Positions 1-7,801 of a DNA stretch of 38,538 nt are shown one piece after another. Under the pieces are notes generated by a model. The model was not told the origin of the DNA, did not search any database, and saw only the letters and a program-made list of their open reading frames with translations. Location: NCBI RefSeq assembly GCF_000286835.2, contig NZ_AJYD02000038.1, positions 924,219 to 962,756 on the forward strand, given 5' to 3'. This DNA is from Enterovibrio norvegicus FF-33 (GTDB lineage: Bacteria > Pseudomonadota > Gammaproteobacteria > Enterobacterales > Vibrionaceae). Every line of letters begins with the position of its first letter. Positions within the stretch are counted from its first letter, which is position 1. Made by a program: the position numbers and the translations under genes.

Positions 1-47
1 ATATCGATTCAATGGGCGTTTCCTACTGGAAGCACTCACCGTGTCGA

Positions 48-113
48 TGGGCTGCATTATAGGGAGAATTGATATGTTGGCAAGGGATTTTTTAGAAAAC
101 CTCAATAAATAGA
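48..113 (-). promoter_or_regulatory. Ribosomal-RNA-type P1 promoter reading out of the left edge
   Basis: Read on the minus strand there is a -35 TTGCCA (78-83), a 16-nt spacer, a perfect -10 TATAAT (56-61), then a GC-rich discriminator GCAGCCCATCG. A 16-nt spacer with a perfect -10 is typical of rrn P1 promoters. Upstream of the -35 lies an A/T-rich stretch (about 84-100) that could be an UP element. Transcription would start near 48-50 and leave the window leftward. In E. coli an rRNA operon lies directly downstream of clpB in the same direction, which fits. The 16S gene itself is outside the window, so this is inference from promoter shape and gene order. Confidence 0.55.
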
Positions 114-185
114 CCTTTTTGCTCGACAATCACTCAAGACGCTTATAAAGCAATCTAATCCACCAGATTAAATGCACTAAAAGCA

Positions 186-213
186 AGAAAGAGGCTATTT
201 CTAGCCTCTTTCC
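186..213. terminator. Hairpin terminator after clpB
   Basis: A 10-bp perfect stem, AAAGAGGCTA (188-197) with TAGCCTCTTT (202-211), closes a TTTC loop. It lies just past the clpB stop codon. On the minus strand the hairpin is followed by a short T-containing stretch (CTTGCTTTTAG). It probably separates clpB transcripts from the rRNA-type promoter beyond it. Confidence 0.6.
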
Positions 214-233
214 ATGTTCTCGAATTGAAAAAG

Positions 234-2807
234 TTATTGGATTGCTTTTATTTGGTCGTCCTCTACTACCAGTCGAACTGGCTTACCAGGTTTGACTTCA
301 CCTTTAAGGATGGCCTGCGCCAACGGGTTTTCAATACTCTGTTGAATAGCACGTTTTAACGGGCGCGCTCCATATACGGGGTCGAAACCCGCTTGAGCAA
401 TCAAGGTCAATGCTTCTTCACTAACCTCAAGCACCAAGTCTCGTTCAGCCATTCGCTGTGCGAGAAGATGTAACTGAATATCTGCAATCAGCTTGATGTG
501 ATCTTGACCCAACGGGTGGAACACCACAGCTTCATCAATACGGTTAATAAATTCTGGACGAAAGTGCTTGCTCACAACATCCATAACCATCACTTTGATA
601 CCGTCGTAATCCAATTCACCAAAGTGTTCTTGAATCCGATCCGAACCAAGGTTAGAAGTCATGATAACCACAGTATTGCGAAAATCGACAGTTCGACCTT
701 GCCCATCAGTCAATCGACCATCATCCAATACTTGTAGGAGAAGGTTAAATACATCTGGGTGTGCCTTTTCTACTTCATCCAGCAAAATGACAGAGTATGG
801 ACGTCGGCGTACAGCTTCTGTTAAGTACCCGCCTTCTTCATAACCCACATAACCTGGAGGCGCACCAACTAGTCTCGCTACAGAGTGTTTCTCCATAAAC
901 TCCGACATATCGATACGTACCATGGCATCGCTACTATCAAACATGAACTCAGCTAGCGATTTGCAAAGCTCCGTTTTACCTACCCCCGTTGGCCCCAAAA
1001 ATAGGAATGAGCCTATTGGACGATTTGGATCAGCAAGACCGGCTCGGCTACGACGTATGGCATTTGCCACTGAATTGACCGCTTCTTCTTGTCCAATAAC
1101 ACGGGAATGAAGTTCATCTTCCATTTGAAGTAATTTTTCTTTCTCGCCTTCAAGCATTTTGGCGACAGGAATACCTGTTTGACGCGACAGGACTTCGGCG
1201 ATTTCAGCTTCTGTTACTCGGTTTCTGAGCAATGTCATTTCCTGCATCTCTGCTTGGCTTGCAAGATCCAGTTGCTTCTCTAGTTCCGGGATACGTCCAT
1301 ATTGCAGCTCCGACATTCGATTGAGATCACCCGCTCGACGTGCAATCTCTAAATCAGTGCGAGCTTGCTCTAACGCACTCTTTATATGTTGTGTGCCTGA
1401 CAGCGCCGCTTTTTCTGCATTCCAAACCTCTTCCAGCTCAGCATAATCACGCTCTTTCTCATCAATCTCTGTCTGCAATGTTTCAAGACGTTTTTTACTT
1501 GCATCATCATTTTCTTTTGCCAGCGCTTGCTGCTCGATTTTGAGCTGAATAAGACGTCGTTCTAAACGATCTAGTTGCTCCGGCTTTGAGTCAATTTGCA
1601 TTCGAATACTAGACGCTGCTTCATCAATAAGATCTATTGCCTTATCTGGTAATTGGCGATCAGAGATATAACGATGAGATAAGCTCGCTGCCGCCACAAT
1701 CGCAGGGTCGGTAATTTCCACAGCATGGTGAAGTTCGTAACGCTCTTTCAGGCCACGTAGAATGGCAACGGTATCTTCCACCGTTGGTTCATTGACTAAT
1801 ACTTTCTGGAAGCGACGCTCAAGGGCCGCATCTTTTTCTACATATTGGCGATACTCGTCTAAAGTCGTCGCGCCAACACAATGTAACTCGCCACGAGCAA
1901 GTGCAGGTTTGAGCATATTACCCGCATCCATCGCGCCTTCTGCTTTACCGGCCCCCACCATTGTGTGGATTTCATCGATAAACAGAATGACATTGCCTTC
2001 TTCTTTCGCCAACTCGTTCAAAACTGATTTCAAACGTTCTTCGAATTCACCTCGATATTTCGCCCCCGCGACCAAGGAACCCATATCAAGAGAAAGCACG
2101 CGTTTATTGCGAAGCCCTTCTGGCACCTCGCCATTAACGATACGTTGAGCAAGGCCTTCCACGATCGCGGTTTTACCAACGCCCGGCTCGCCAATGATCA
2201 CAGGGTTATTTTTCGTTCTGCGCTGCAACACTTGTATGGTGCGACGAATTTCCTCGTCACGACCAATCACAGGATCTAACTTGCCTTGTTCGGCTTTTTC
2301 AGTCAGGTCGACCGTGAACTTTTGCAGTGCCTGTCGGGACTCTTCAGCATTGGGGTCATCAATGGACTGACCGCCGCGAACTTTATCGATCGCTGCTTCC
2401 ACTTTTTTTGTAGCCAATCCAAGACTACGCAATAGTTCTCCCAATGCCCCTTTTTCTTCGACTGCAGCGAGGATAAACAACTCAGAGGAAATGAATTTGT
2501 CTTTACGCTTTTGCGACAGTTTGTCGCACATGTTGAACAACATGCCCATGCCATGGGAAAGCTGAACATCACCGCCTGTACCAGTGACTTTGGGAAGTTT
2601 ATCTAACAGTTCACTGAGACTAGAGCGTAATTGAGTAACATCAACATTAAGTAGTGTCATCAAAGGTCGAATGGTACTGCTGTCCTGATTGAGGAGAGAC
2701 ACCATCAAGTGGACGGGTTCGATGTATTGATTATCGCGCCCTAAGGCCAATGACTGAGCGTCGGAAATGGCCAGTTGGAATTTGCTGGTAAATCGGTCAA
2801 GGCGCAT
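234..2807 (-). CDS. clpB: ATP-dependent disaggregase ClpB
   Basis: ClpB is the Hsp100 cytosolic hexamer that works with DnaK/DnaJ/GrpE to pull proteins out of aggregates. The 857-residue product has the same length as E. coli ClpB. An N-terminal Clp repeat domain (about 1-145) is followed by AAA+ domain 1 with Walker [10 protein letters not shown] (about 207), a long coiled-coil middle domain (about 410-525; [20 protein letters not shown] and [16 protein letters not shown]), and AAA+ domain 2 with Walker [10 protein letters not shown] (about 606) and Walker [13 protein letters not shown]. The ATG is preceded by a strong AGAGGAGGGG site. It is last in a rluD-yfiH-clpB series and has its own sigma-32-type promoter. 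No odd features. Confidence 0.98.
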   Translation of the reverse strand: MRLDRFTSKFQLAISDAQSLALGRDNQYIEPVHLMVSLLNQDSSTIRPLMTLLNVDVTQLRSSLSELLDKLPKVTGTGGDVQLSHGMGMLFNMCDKLSQKRKDKFISSELFILAAVEEKGALGELLRSLGLATKKVEAAIDKVRGGQSIDDPNAEESRQALQKFTVDLTEKAEQGKLDPVIGRDEEIRRTIQVLQRRTKNNPVIIGEPGVGKTAIVEGLAQRIVNGEVPEGLRNKRVLSLDMGSLVAGAKYRGEFEERLKSVLNELAKEEGNVILFIDEIHTMVGAGKAEGAMDAGNMLKPALARGELHCVGATTLDEYRQYVEKDAALERRFQKVLVNEPTVEDTVAILRGLKERYELHHAVEITDPAIVAAASLSHRYISDRQLPDKAIDLIDEAASSIRMQIDSKPEQLDRLERRLIQLKIEQQALAKENDDASKKRLETLQTEIDEKERDYAELEEVWNAEKAALSGTQHIKSALEQARTDLEIARRAGDLNRMSELQYGRIPELEKQLDLASQAEMQEMTLLRNRVTEAEIAEVLSRQTGIPVAKMLEGEKEKLLQMEDELHSRVIGQEEAVNSVANAIRRSRAGLADPNRPIGSFLFLGPTGVGKTELCKSLAEFMFDSSDAMVRIDMSEFMEKHSVARLVGAPPGYVGYEEGGYLTEAVRRRPYSVILLDEVEKAHPDVFNLLLQVLDDGRLTDGQGRTVDFRNTVVIMTSNLGSDRIQEHFGELDYDGIKVMVMDVVSKHFRPEFINRIDEAVVFHPLGQDHIKLIADIQLHLLAQRMAERDLVLEVSEEALTLIAQAGFDPVYGARPLKRAIQQSIENPLAQAILKGEVKPGKPVRLVVEDDQIKAIQ

Positions 2808-2837
2808 AGCCCCTCCTCTAATTTCGTCTAAGTTTGC

Positions 2838-2873
2838 ATAACGAAAATGGGAGCGATCGTGACCGATTTCAAG
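2838..2873 (-). promoter_or_regulatory. Heat-shock (sigma-32) promoter of clpB
   Basis: On the minus strand a -35 CTTGAAA (2867-2873) is followed after 14 nt by TCCCATTT (2845-2852). This matches the sigma-32 pattern CTTGAAA-N13/14-CCCCATNT in all but the first base of the -10 box. It sits in the 82-nt gap between the yfiH stop and the clpB start, so clpB can be induced separately from rluD-yfiH. RpoH control of clpB is well established in E. coli. Confidence 0.85.
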
Positions 2874-2889
2874 TTATTTGGTGAAATTT

Positions 2890-3633
2890 TTATCGCATGC
2901 TATCTGTAGAGATCCAAATACAGCTTGCCTGACGGCCTGTACGAGCCTCTCGACGGTAGGAAAAAAAACGTTCTGGCTCTGAGACCGTGCAATGAGTCCC
3001 GCCATAAATATCAGTGACACCTGCCTGCGCAAGGCGACGGCGGGCTAGAAGATAAATATCCGCTAACCAGCGACCGTTACGCGGTTTAAATGCAGAGCTT
3101 GCGCCAGCATCCTTCGCTATAAATTGCTCTCTCACCTCGCCACCAACTTCAAATTTCTCTGCGCCAATAGCAGGGCCAAGCCATGCCATGACGTTTTTAG
3201 GATCAGAAAATTGAGCCAAGGTCTCTTCCAGCACACCATTAACCAAACCACGCCAGCCTGCATGCGCAGCCGCTACTTGAGCGCCATCTTTACTGCAAAA
3301 AAGTACAGGTAAGCAATCTGCAGTCATCACCACACAAACTTGCCCCATTTCAGCCGTAAAAGATGCATCAGCATCTGGTACTTGCAACGTTGACGTCAAT
3401 GGTAGTGTCACCACACCTGTTCCATGGATTTGGTTCAGCCAGCTTGGCGCTGATGGCATACACATAACATCAGCTAATCGAGTACGGTTTGCCAAGACAG
3501 CATCAAGAGAGTCATCAACGTGAATACCCAAATTAAAGCTATCAAACGGCGGTTGGCTTACGCCTCCCGCTCGAGTAGTACTCACTGCTTTTACCGACAA
3601 TGGTGCTGGCCAGTCTGGCGTGATCCAATCCAT
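2890..3633 (-). CDS. pgeF: YfiH/PgeF family protein (DUF152, laccase-fold)
   Basis: The 247-residue product belongs to the YfiH/YlmD family (Cu-oxidase_4, DUF152). Members are annotated as polyphenol oxidase or purine nucleoside phosphorylase-like; in E. coli the protein corrects misincorporated L-Ser in peptidoglycan precursors (PgeF). Family-typical segments are visible: NQIHGTGVV (about 66-74), MTADCLPVLF (about 103-112) and AAHAGWRGLVNG (about 121-132), which supply the conserved His, Cys and His of the metal site. The start lies 2 nt after the rluD stop, so the two genes are surely co-transcribed. The role here is inferred from the family only. Confidence 0.93.
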   Translation of the reverse strand: MDWITPDWPAPLSVKAVSTTRAGGVSQPPFDSFNLGIHVDDSLDAVLANRTRLADVMCMPSAPSWLNQIHGTGVVTLPLTSTLQVPDADASFTAEMGQVCVVMTADCLPVLFCSKDGAQVAAAHAGWRGLVNGVLEETLAQFSDPKNVMAWLGPAIGAEKFEVGGEVREQFIAKDAGASSAFKPRNGRWLADIYLLARRRLAQAGVTDIYGGTHCTVSEPERFFSYRREARTGRQASCIWISTDSMR

Positions 3634-3635
3634 GC

Positions 3636-4613
3636 TTAGTAATCCAAGTCCCCAAGCTCAAGCGCATCAGCACGTAACACTTCAGTCAGATTCACCATGT
3701 CATCTGGGATCGGCGCATGCCATTCCATCGTTTCTTTTGTTGTCGGATGCTCAATACGCAACATGGCAGCATGTAGTGCCTGACGATCAAAAGAACGAAG
3801 TGTTTGGATTAGGGTATCACCAGCATTACGCGGCGGTCGTGGACGGCCACCATACAAGTGATCACCGATCAACGGATGATTCAAGTAAGCCATGTGAACA
3901 CGGATTTGGTGAGTACGACCCGTTTCCAAGCGCACGCGTAAGCGTGTATGGGCACGGAAATGCTCAACCACTCGATAATGCGTGATCGCTGGTTTGCCCA
4001 ACTCCTGAACCGCCATTTGAGTTCGCTTGGTCGAATGACGACCAATAGATTTCTCAATAGTACCGCCACCTGTCATGGTGCCCATCGCAATCGCTTCATA
4101 TTCACGGGTGAATTTTTTACGCTTTTGCAATGCACGAACCAATCGTGTCTGGGTTGGAACATTCTTCGCAACCACCATTAGACCCGTGGTGTCTTTGTCT
4201 AGACGGTGAACAATACCTGCACGCGGAACTTCAGCGATCTGCGGGTAAAGATGCAACAAACCATTTAGGACGGTGCCATCTGGACAACCTGCGCCTGGAT
4301 GCACAACCAAACCACGAGGCTTGTTGATCACGACAATATCATCATCTTCATAAACGATATTAAGTGGAATGTCCTGAGCTTCCCAACGCAGTTCATCTTC
4401 AATATCCGCTTGAACAACGATGGATTCGCCACCCATCATTTTCAAACGCGGTTTATTGGAGATTTCACCATCGACAGTCACTTTGTCTGCAAGAATCCAT
4501 TCTTTGATGCGCGATCGGGAATAATCCGGAAACAACTCCGCTACCGCCTGATCGAGACGTTGCCCTAGTTGATTCTCATTAACTGTACTGTTTAACTCTA
4601 ACTGCTGTGCCAT
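3636..4613 (-). CDS. rluD: 23S rRNA pseudouridine(1911/1915/1917) synthase RluD
   Basis: RluD makes the three pseudouridines in helix 69 of 23S rRNA. The protein has an N-terminal S4-like RNA-binding domain (about 11-75; RIKEWILADKVTVDGE) and a RluA-type catalytic domain with the signature GIVHRLDKDTTGLMVVAKN, whose Asp is catalytic. The C-terminal part (RTHQIRVHMAYLNHPLIGD) is also typical. I place the start at the ATG encoding MAQQLEL, the start in E. coli RluD; an in-frame TTG at 4634 would add seven residues but has no counterpart there. First gene of rluD-yfiH-clpB and divergent from bamD, the same arrangement as in E. coli. Confidence 0.96.
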   Translation of the reverse strand: MAQQLELNSTVNENQLGQRLDQAVAELFPDYSRSRIKEWILADKVTVDGEISNKPRLKMMGGESIVVQADIEDELRWEAQDIPLNIVYEDDDIVVINKPRGLVVHPGAGCPDGTVLNGLLHLYPQIAEVPRAGIVHRLDKDTTGLMVVAKNVPTQTRLVRALQKRKKFTREYEAIAMGTMTGGGTIEKSIGRHSTKRTQMAVQELGKPAITHYRVVEHFRAHTRLRVRLETGRTHQIRVHMAYLNHPLIGDHLYGGRPRPPRNAGDTLIQTLRSFDRQALHAAMLRIEHPTTKETMEWHAPIPDDMVNLTEVLRADALELGDLDY

Positions 4614-4696
4614 AACGAACTTTTTGATTCTCAATGAGACTAATACCGTATTACGCGATTTTCAGCCCTAGGGCTTGGTCACGTTTACTTGTTGGT

Positions 4697-4702
4697 ATTA
4701 TA
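4697..4702 (-). promoter_or_regulatory. Candidate -10 element for rluD
   Basis: A perfect TATAAT on the minus strand lies about 85 nt before the rluD start, inside the rluD/bamD divergent gap (4614-4808). No good -35 is visible at 15-18 nt (best are GTTATT or TTATTC), so an activator or a sigma-70 contact elsewhere may be needed. The same gap holds a 12-bp palindrome, AGCCCTAGGGCT (4664-4675), of unknown role. I found no convincing promoter for bamD by eye. Confidence 0.35.
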
Positions 4703-4808
4703 TCTGGCCGATGGGTAGAATAACCTCTATCGCGCCATTGTAGCTTTTTGCGGCTGAATCCGTAATGGCAAAGGCTGAAAATATTCTTTCAAGGAAGCAC
4801 CTGTAGTA

Positions 4809-5540
4809 ATGAAACGCCTTACTTTATCCTCACTACTTGCCATTTCCGTGCTGGCTGGATGTTCAAGCACTGAAGACATTGTTCCTGATATTCCGCCGTC
4901 GGAGCTGTATCAGGAAGCACAGGTTTCACTTAACCAAGGCAGTTGGAATACCGCGATCCAAAAACTCGAAGCCCTCGATTCTCGCTATCCTTTTGGCGCC
5001 TATTCAGAACAAGTGCAGCTTGATTTGGTCTACGCGTACTACAAAAATGATGACCTAGCCTTGGGCGAGGCGACGATTGATCGCTTTATGCGTATGAATC
5101 CCGGACATCAGGAAATGGACTGGGTCTTGTATATGCGTGGCCTAACGAGCATGGCGCAAGACAGAAGCTTTATTCATGATGTAATGAGCATAGACAGGAG
5201 CGATCGAGATCCTGAGCCCGTACGCCGTGCCTTTATTGATTTCCGTCGTTTGCTAGATCGCTATCCTGATAGTGAATATGCTGCTGATGCTCAAAAGCGA
5301 CTCGTCTCATTGAAAAACCGCCTGGCGGACTACGAATTGGCAACCGCTGATTTTTATGTGAGACGTGAAGCATGGATTGCTGTGATCAATCGTTGTCAAC
5401 AAATCCAGCGAGATTTCCCTGACACTGACGCCGCGAAAAAATCATTGCCATTAATGCTTAAAGCTTACGAAGAACTTGAGCTTGAAGAACCAGCGAAGCG
5501 TACTCGAGAACTGATTCAGTTAAACGGCGCTGGCGCATAG
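4809..5540 (+). CDS. bamD: Outer-membrane assembly lipoprotein BamD
   Basis: BamD is the essential lipoprotein of the BAM complex, which folds beta-barrel proteins into the outer membrane. The 243-residue product starts with a lipoprotein signal (MKRLTLSSLLAISVLAGCSS; lipobox LAGC, acylated Cys near residue 18). The rest is built of TPR-like helices (SELYQEAQVSLNQGSWNTAI; RRLLDRYPDSEYAADAQKRL), usual for the YfiO/ComL family. Length and divergent position to rluD agree with E. coli bamD. A strong terminator follows. The AAGGA sequence upstream is 12 nt from the ATG, longer than ideal. Confidence 0.97.
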   Translation: MKRLTLSSLLAISVLAGCSSTEDIVPDIPPSELYQEAQVSLNQGSWNTAIQKLEALDSRYPFGAYSEQVQLDLVYAYYKNDDLALGEATIDRFMRMNPGHQEMDWVLYMRGLTSMAQDRSFIHDVMSIDRSDRDPEPVRRAFIDFRRLLDRYPDSEYAADAQKRLVSLKNRLADYELATADFYVRREAWIAVINRCQQIQRDFPDTDAAKKSLPLMLKAYEELELEEPAKRTRELIQLNGAGA

Positions 5541-5555
5541 CACAACCTATCAACG

Positions 5556-5585
5556 AAAAAAGCAGCCATTTGGCTGCTTTTTTTA
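5556..5585 (+). terminator. Rho-independent terminator after bamD
   Basis: AGCAGCC (5561-5567) pairs with GGCTGCT (5572-5578) around an ATTT loop, extended by A-T pairs, and is followed by a run of T residues. It lies 16 nt after the bamD stop codon. Confidence 0.9.
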
Positions 5586-5920
5586 TCATTCGGTATACAT
5601 GCCAATCTGATATATCCCCAAGTACTCACATAGGATACGTATGCAAGTTGGTGAATTATTCATCAACAAGATTATTTAGCACGAATAAAATCCCTAACAT
5701 TGAATGTTTGTTAGCGACCTTATCTCCTCATCTTGCAACACATCCAATCCTTACATCAAGCACTTTCTGGCAGTTTTAAATCAGAGTTAAAAACAGGATC
5801 ACAATTACTTAGACAGATAAACTTTCACTGCATAAAGGTGATCTAGATCACTTTATTTATCCTACAGAAACGTAATCTGAAAGTGAGCCCGGCAAAGGGC
5901 AAGCAAAAGAGGAAAGACCT
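5586..5920. other. Intergenic region upstream of raiA
   Basis: This A/T-rich stretch has no supported gene. It contains a 9-bp imperfect dyad GTTGGTGAA-TTA-TTCATCAAC (5647-5667, one G/T mismatch), a 13-bp palindrome AACATTGAATGTT (about 5696-5708) and a near-consensus CRP site (5834-5855) listed separately. The dyads could be operators or part of an untranslated RNA; nothing in the sequence decides. Confidence 0.5.
5834..5855. promoter_or_regulatory. Near-consensus CRP binding site upstream of raiA
   Basis: The 22-bp site has the core GGTGATCTAGATCAC with AAA and TTTA flanks. It differs from the E. coli CRP consensus (TGTGATCTAGATCACA core) at only two symmetric positions. Its centre is 5844.5. 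A possible -10 TAATCT (5873-5878) would put the site near -41, the class II activator position. An alternative -10, TATCCT (5858-5863), would instead put it over the promoter. raiA is the only gene it can plausibly serve. Confidence 0.75.
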
Positions 5921-6259
5921 ATGAGAGTAGAAGTTACTGGTAAAAACATCGACGTCACTGCAGCTATCCGCGATCGAATCACATCTCGTTTTGAAAAGCT
6001 GGAAAAATGGCAAGTCGCTCTCATTAACCCTCATGCAGTCATCAGTGAAGCACCTGGAAACAAATTCAAAGTAGAAGCCGGCGTATCGGTTCCTGGCACA
6101 AAGCTGGTTGCATCAGCAGAACATGATGATATGTATGCAGCAATAAATGACGTAGGTCAGAAACTGGAGAAGCAACTCAACAAACAAGCTCACAAAGGTG
6201 AAGCTCGCCGCGCAAGTCACATTGACGTGCCGGAAGATGAAGAATCTGAAGTTGTATAA
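5921..6259 (+). CDS. raiA: Ribosome-associated inhibitor RaiA (YfiA, short HPF family)
   Basis: RaiA binds the 30S decoding site in stationary phase or cold and blocks initiation, protecting idle ribosomes. The 112-residue product spans a single HPF/YfiA domain (MRVEVTGKNIDVTAAIRDRI; DDMYAAINDVGQKLEKQL) with an acidic C-terminal tail (PEDEESEVV), as in E. coli RaiA (about 113 aa). The ATG follows a good AGAGGAAAG site. The gene lies between bamD and pheA as in E. coli. The near-consensus CRP site upstream suggests cAMP-CRP control, sensible for a starvation factor. A terminator follows. Confidence 0.95.
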   Translation: MRVEVTGKNIDVTAAIRDRITSRFEKLEKWQVALINPHAVISEAPGNKFKVEAGVSVPGTKLVASAEHDDMYAAINDVGQKLEKQLNKQAHKGEARRASHIDVPEDEESEVV

Positions 6260-6283
6260 ACCCATTGAGGATTAAAAAGAATC

Positions 6284-6308
6284 AGCCCCGCCAATGCGGG
6301 GCTTATTC
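6284..6308 (+). terminator. Terminator after raiA
   Basis: AGCCCCGC (6284-6291) pairs with GCGGGGCT (6296-6303) around a CAAT loop, followed by TTATTC. The stem is strong; the T tract is short. Confidence 0.75.
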
Positions 6309-6311
6309 GTC

Positions 6312-6340
6312 TTGACATGACACGGTCAGCCCAATATGGT
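6312..6340 (+). promoter_or_regulatory. Promoter of pheLA
   Basis: A perfect -35 TTGACA (6312-6317), a 17-nt spacer and -10 TATGGT (6335-6340) lie directly upstream of the leader peptide. Transcription would start near 6347, giving a leader RNA of about 190 nt before pheA. Confidence 0.75.
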
Positions 6341-6373
6341 TGAACAATATAACGTCAACTAAAACCACTATCG

Positions 6374-6424
6374 ATGACACTGACAACCTCGTTTTTCTTT
6401 CGCTTTTTTATCCGCACCTTTTGA
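6374..6424 (+). CDS. pheL: pheA leader peptide
   Basis: A 16-codon reading frame, MTLTTSFFFRFFIRTF, holds six Phe codons, three of them consecutive. It sits between the pheA promoter and a terminator hairpin. This is the arrangement of E. coli pheL, where ribosome stalling at Phe codons when charged tRNA-Phe is scarce prevents the terminator from forming. The peptide differs in sequence from E. coli PheL but keeps the Phe-rich centre. No strong ribosome binding site is visible before the ATG. Confidence 0.85.
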   Translation: MTLTTSFFFRFFIRTF

Positions 6425-6465
6425 GGTGGGGTTTAGGGCGAGCATCGATAACGATAGAATCCCGA

Positions 6466-6493
6466 AGCCTCCCTCCATCAGGGGGGCTTTTTT
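6466..6493 (+). terminator. pheA attenuator terminator
   Basis: AGCCTCCC (6466-6473) pairs with GGGGGGCT (6481-6488; one G-U pair) around a 7-nt loop and is followed by TTTTTT. It stands 41 nt after the pheL stop codon and upstream of the pheA start, so it is the attenuator. The alternative antiterminator pairing would have to use the segment around 6424-6440; I could not fix it by eye. Confidence 0.85.
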
Positions 6494-6534
6494 ATGTCAG
6501 TCAGGGTCAGACTAAGAAACAACAGGGAAAGGGA

Positions 6535-7704
6535 ATGAGTAAACCAACTATGTCACTGGATGAAATCAGAGAAAATGTCAGTCGAATCGATAAGCAATTG
6601 CTATCGCTACTGGCTGATCGCCGCAAGCTCAGCCTGGAAGTTGCGAAGAGCAAAATTCAAACCCAGAAACCTGTTCGTGATATAGAACGAGAGCAAGCTC
6701 TTCTGGAAAGACTGGTCGCCGATGGCCACACCCACGATCTTGACCCGCAGTACGTCACCAAAATCTTCCACAGTGTTATTGAAGATTCCGTGCTCTATCA
6801 GCAAGCATTTTTACAACGCTTGGCGAACCCAGACAATGAACAGCCCCTAGCTCGTGTTTCGTTTCTCGGTGGGAAAGGCTCATACTCCAATCTTGCTGCA
6901 CGCAATTTCTTCGCCCGTAAACACACTAAGCTTGCTGAAATTCAATGCCCAAGCTTCAAAGAAGTCATTGAAGTAGTCGAAAGTGGCAACGCAGATTACG
7001 GCGTTCTGCCGATCGAAAATACGAGTTCTGGCTCAATAAACGATGTTTATGACCAACTTCAGCACACGCGTTTGTCCATCGTGGGTGAAATCACGCAGCC
7101 TATCGAGCACTGCTTATTGACCTCGGTGGACACTGACGTTGATAAGATTAATGTGCTTTACTCGCACCCGCAGCCACACCAGCAATGCAGCGAGTTTCTA
7201 CGTTCACTGGGCAACATCAAACAAGAATATTGCTCCAGCACCGCCGAAGCGATGAAAGTCGTGGCTGAATTGAAACAACCAAACGTAGCGGCGATTGGCA
7301 ATGCGAGCAGTGGTGAGCTTTACGGGCTGAAACCGCTCAAGTTTGGCATTGCCAATCAGCAAGAAAATCACACACGTTTTATCGTGGTGGCGCGTAAACC
7401 TATTGACGTCACTGCTCTGATACCGGCCAAAACCACTTTTATTATGTCTACAGGACAAACTGCGGGCTCACTGGTGGAATGTTTGCTGGTGCTGCGCACC
7501 CGAGGCATCAATATGACCAAACTTGAGTCACGTCCGGTATTGGGCAACCCTTGGGAAGAAATGTTTTACGTCGATGTGGAAGGCAATATGCGCACAGACA
7601 TCATGAAAGAGACGCTAGAAGAGTTGACCAAGCTGACACGCTACATCAAAGTATTAGGCTCATACCCTATTGAGAATGTTGCCCCAACTGAGATTGATGT
7701 CTAA
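6535..7704 (+). CDS. pheA: Bifunctional chorismate mutase / prephenate dehydratase
   Basis: PheA turns chorismate into prephenate and then phenylpyruvate, the committed steps to phenylalanine. The 389-residue protein has an N-terminal AroQ chorismate mutase domain (about 1-90; DEIRENVSRIDKQLLSLLAD), a prephenate dehydratase domain (about 105-285; GKGSYSNLAARNFF, IENTSSGSINDVYD) and a C-terminal ACT domain with LTKLESRPVLGNPWEEMFYVD, the Phe-binding site for feedback inhibition. I chose the ATG at 6535, after GGGAAAGGGA; the frame stays open upstream through the attenuator but that extension cannot be real. Attenuated through pheL. Convergent with tyrA. Confidence 0.96.
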   Translation: MSKPTMSLDEIRENVSRIDKQLLSLLADRRKLSLEVAKSKIQTQKPVRDIEREQALLERLVADGHTHDLDPQYVTKIFHSVIEDSVLYQQAFLQRLANPDNEQPLARVSFLGGKGSYSNLAARNFFARKHTKLAEIQCPSFKEVIEVVESGNADYGVLPIENTSSGSINDVYDQLQHTRLSIVGEITQPIEHCLLTSVDTDVDKINVLYSHPQPHQQCSEFLRSLGNIKQEYCSSTAEAMKVVAELKQPNVAAIGNASSGELYGLKPLKFGIANQQENHTRFIVVARKPIDVTALIPAKTTFIMSTGQTAGSLVECLLVLRTRGINMTKLESRPVLGNPWEEMFYVDVEGNMRTDIMKETLEELTKLTRYIKVLGSYPIENVAPTEIDV

Positions 7705-7745
7705 CGGCACAACTCACCGTCAGCATGACTTTTATCCAGGTAAAT

Positions 7746-7770
7746 AAAAAGGAGCAATTGCTCCTTTTTT
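7746..7770. terminator. Bidirectional terminator between pheA and tyrA
   Basis: GGAGC-AATT-GCTCC (7751-7764) is flanked by A5 and T6, so it works in both directions for the convergent genes pheA and tyrA. Confidence 0.9.
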
Positions 7771-7801
7771 CATTTCTCGTTATGCCACTTTCCAATAAAG
7801 A

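Noticed and set aside
2-112. Plus-strand open frame at the left edge ending LARDFLENLNK
   Set aside because: Short, no recognisable family and it lies across a convincing minus-strand rRNA-type promoter; more likely chance.
4740-4808. Possible sigma-E promoter of bamD
   Set aside because: No GGAACTT-like -35 with a suitable -10 could be found in the gap.
5570-5779. 69-codon plus-strand frame before raiA
   Set aside because: Starts inside the bamD terminator, has no ribosome binding site and no protein-like composition.
6340-6534. N-terminal extension of pheA
   Set aside because: The open frame runs through the leader-peptide region and attenuator; the family N-terminus and ribosome binding site fit the ATG at 6535.
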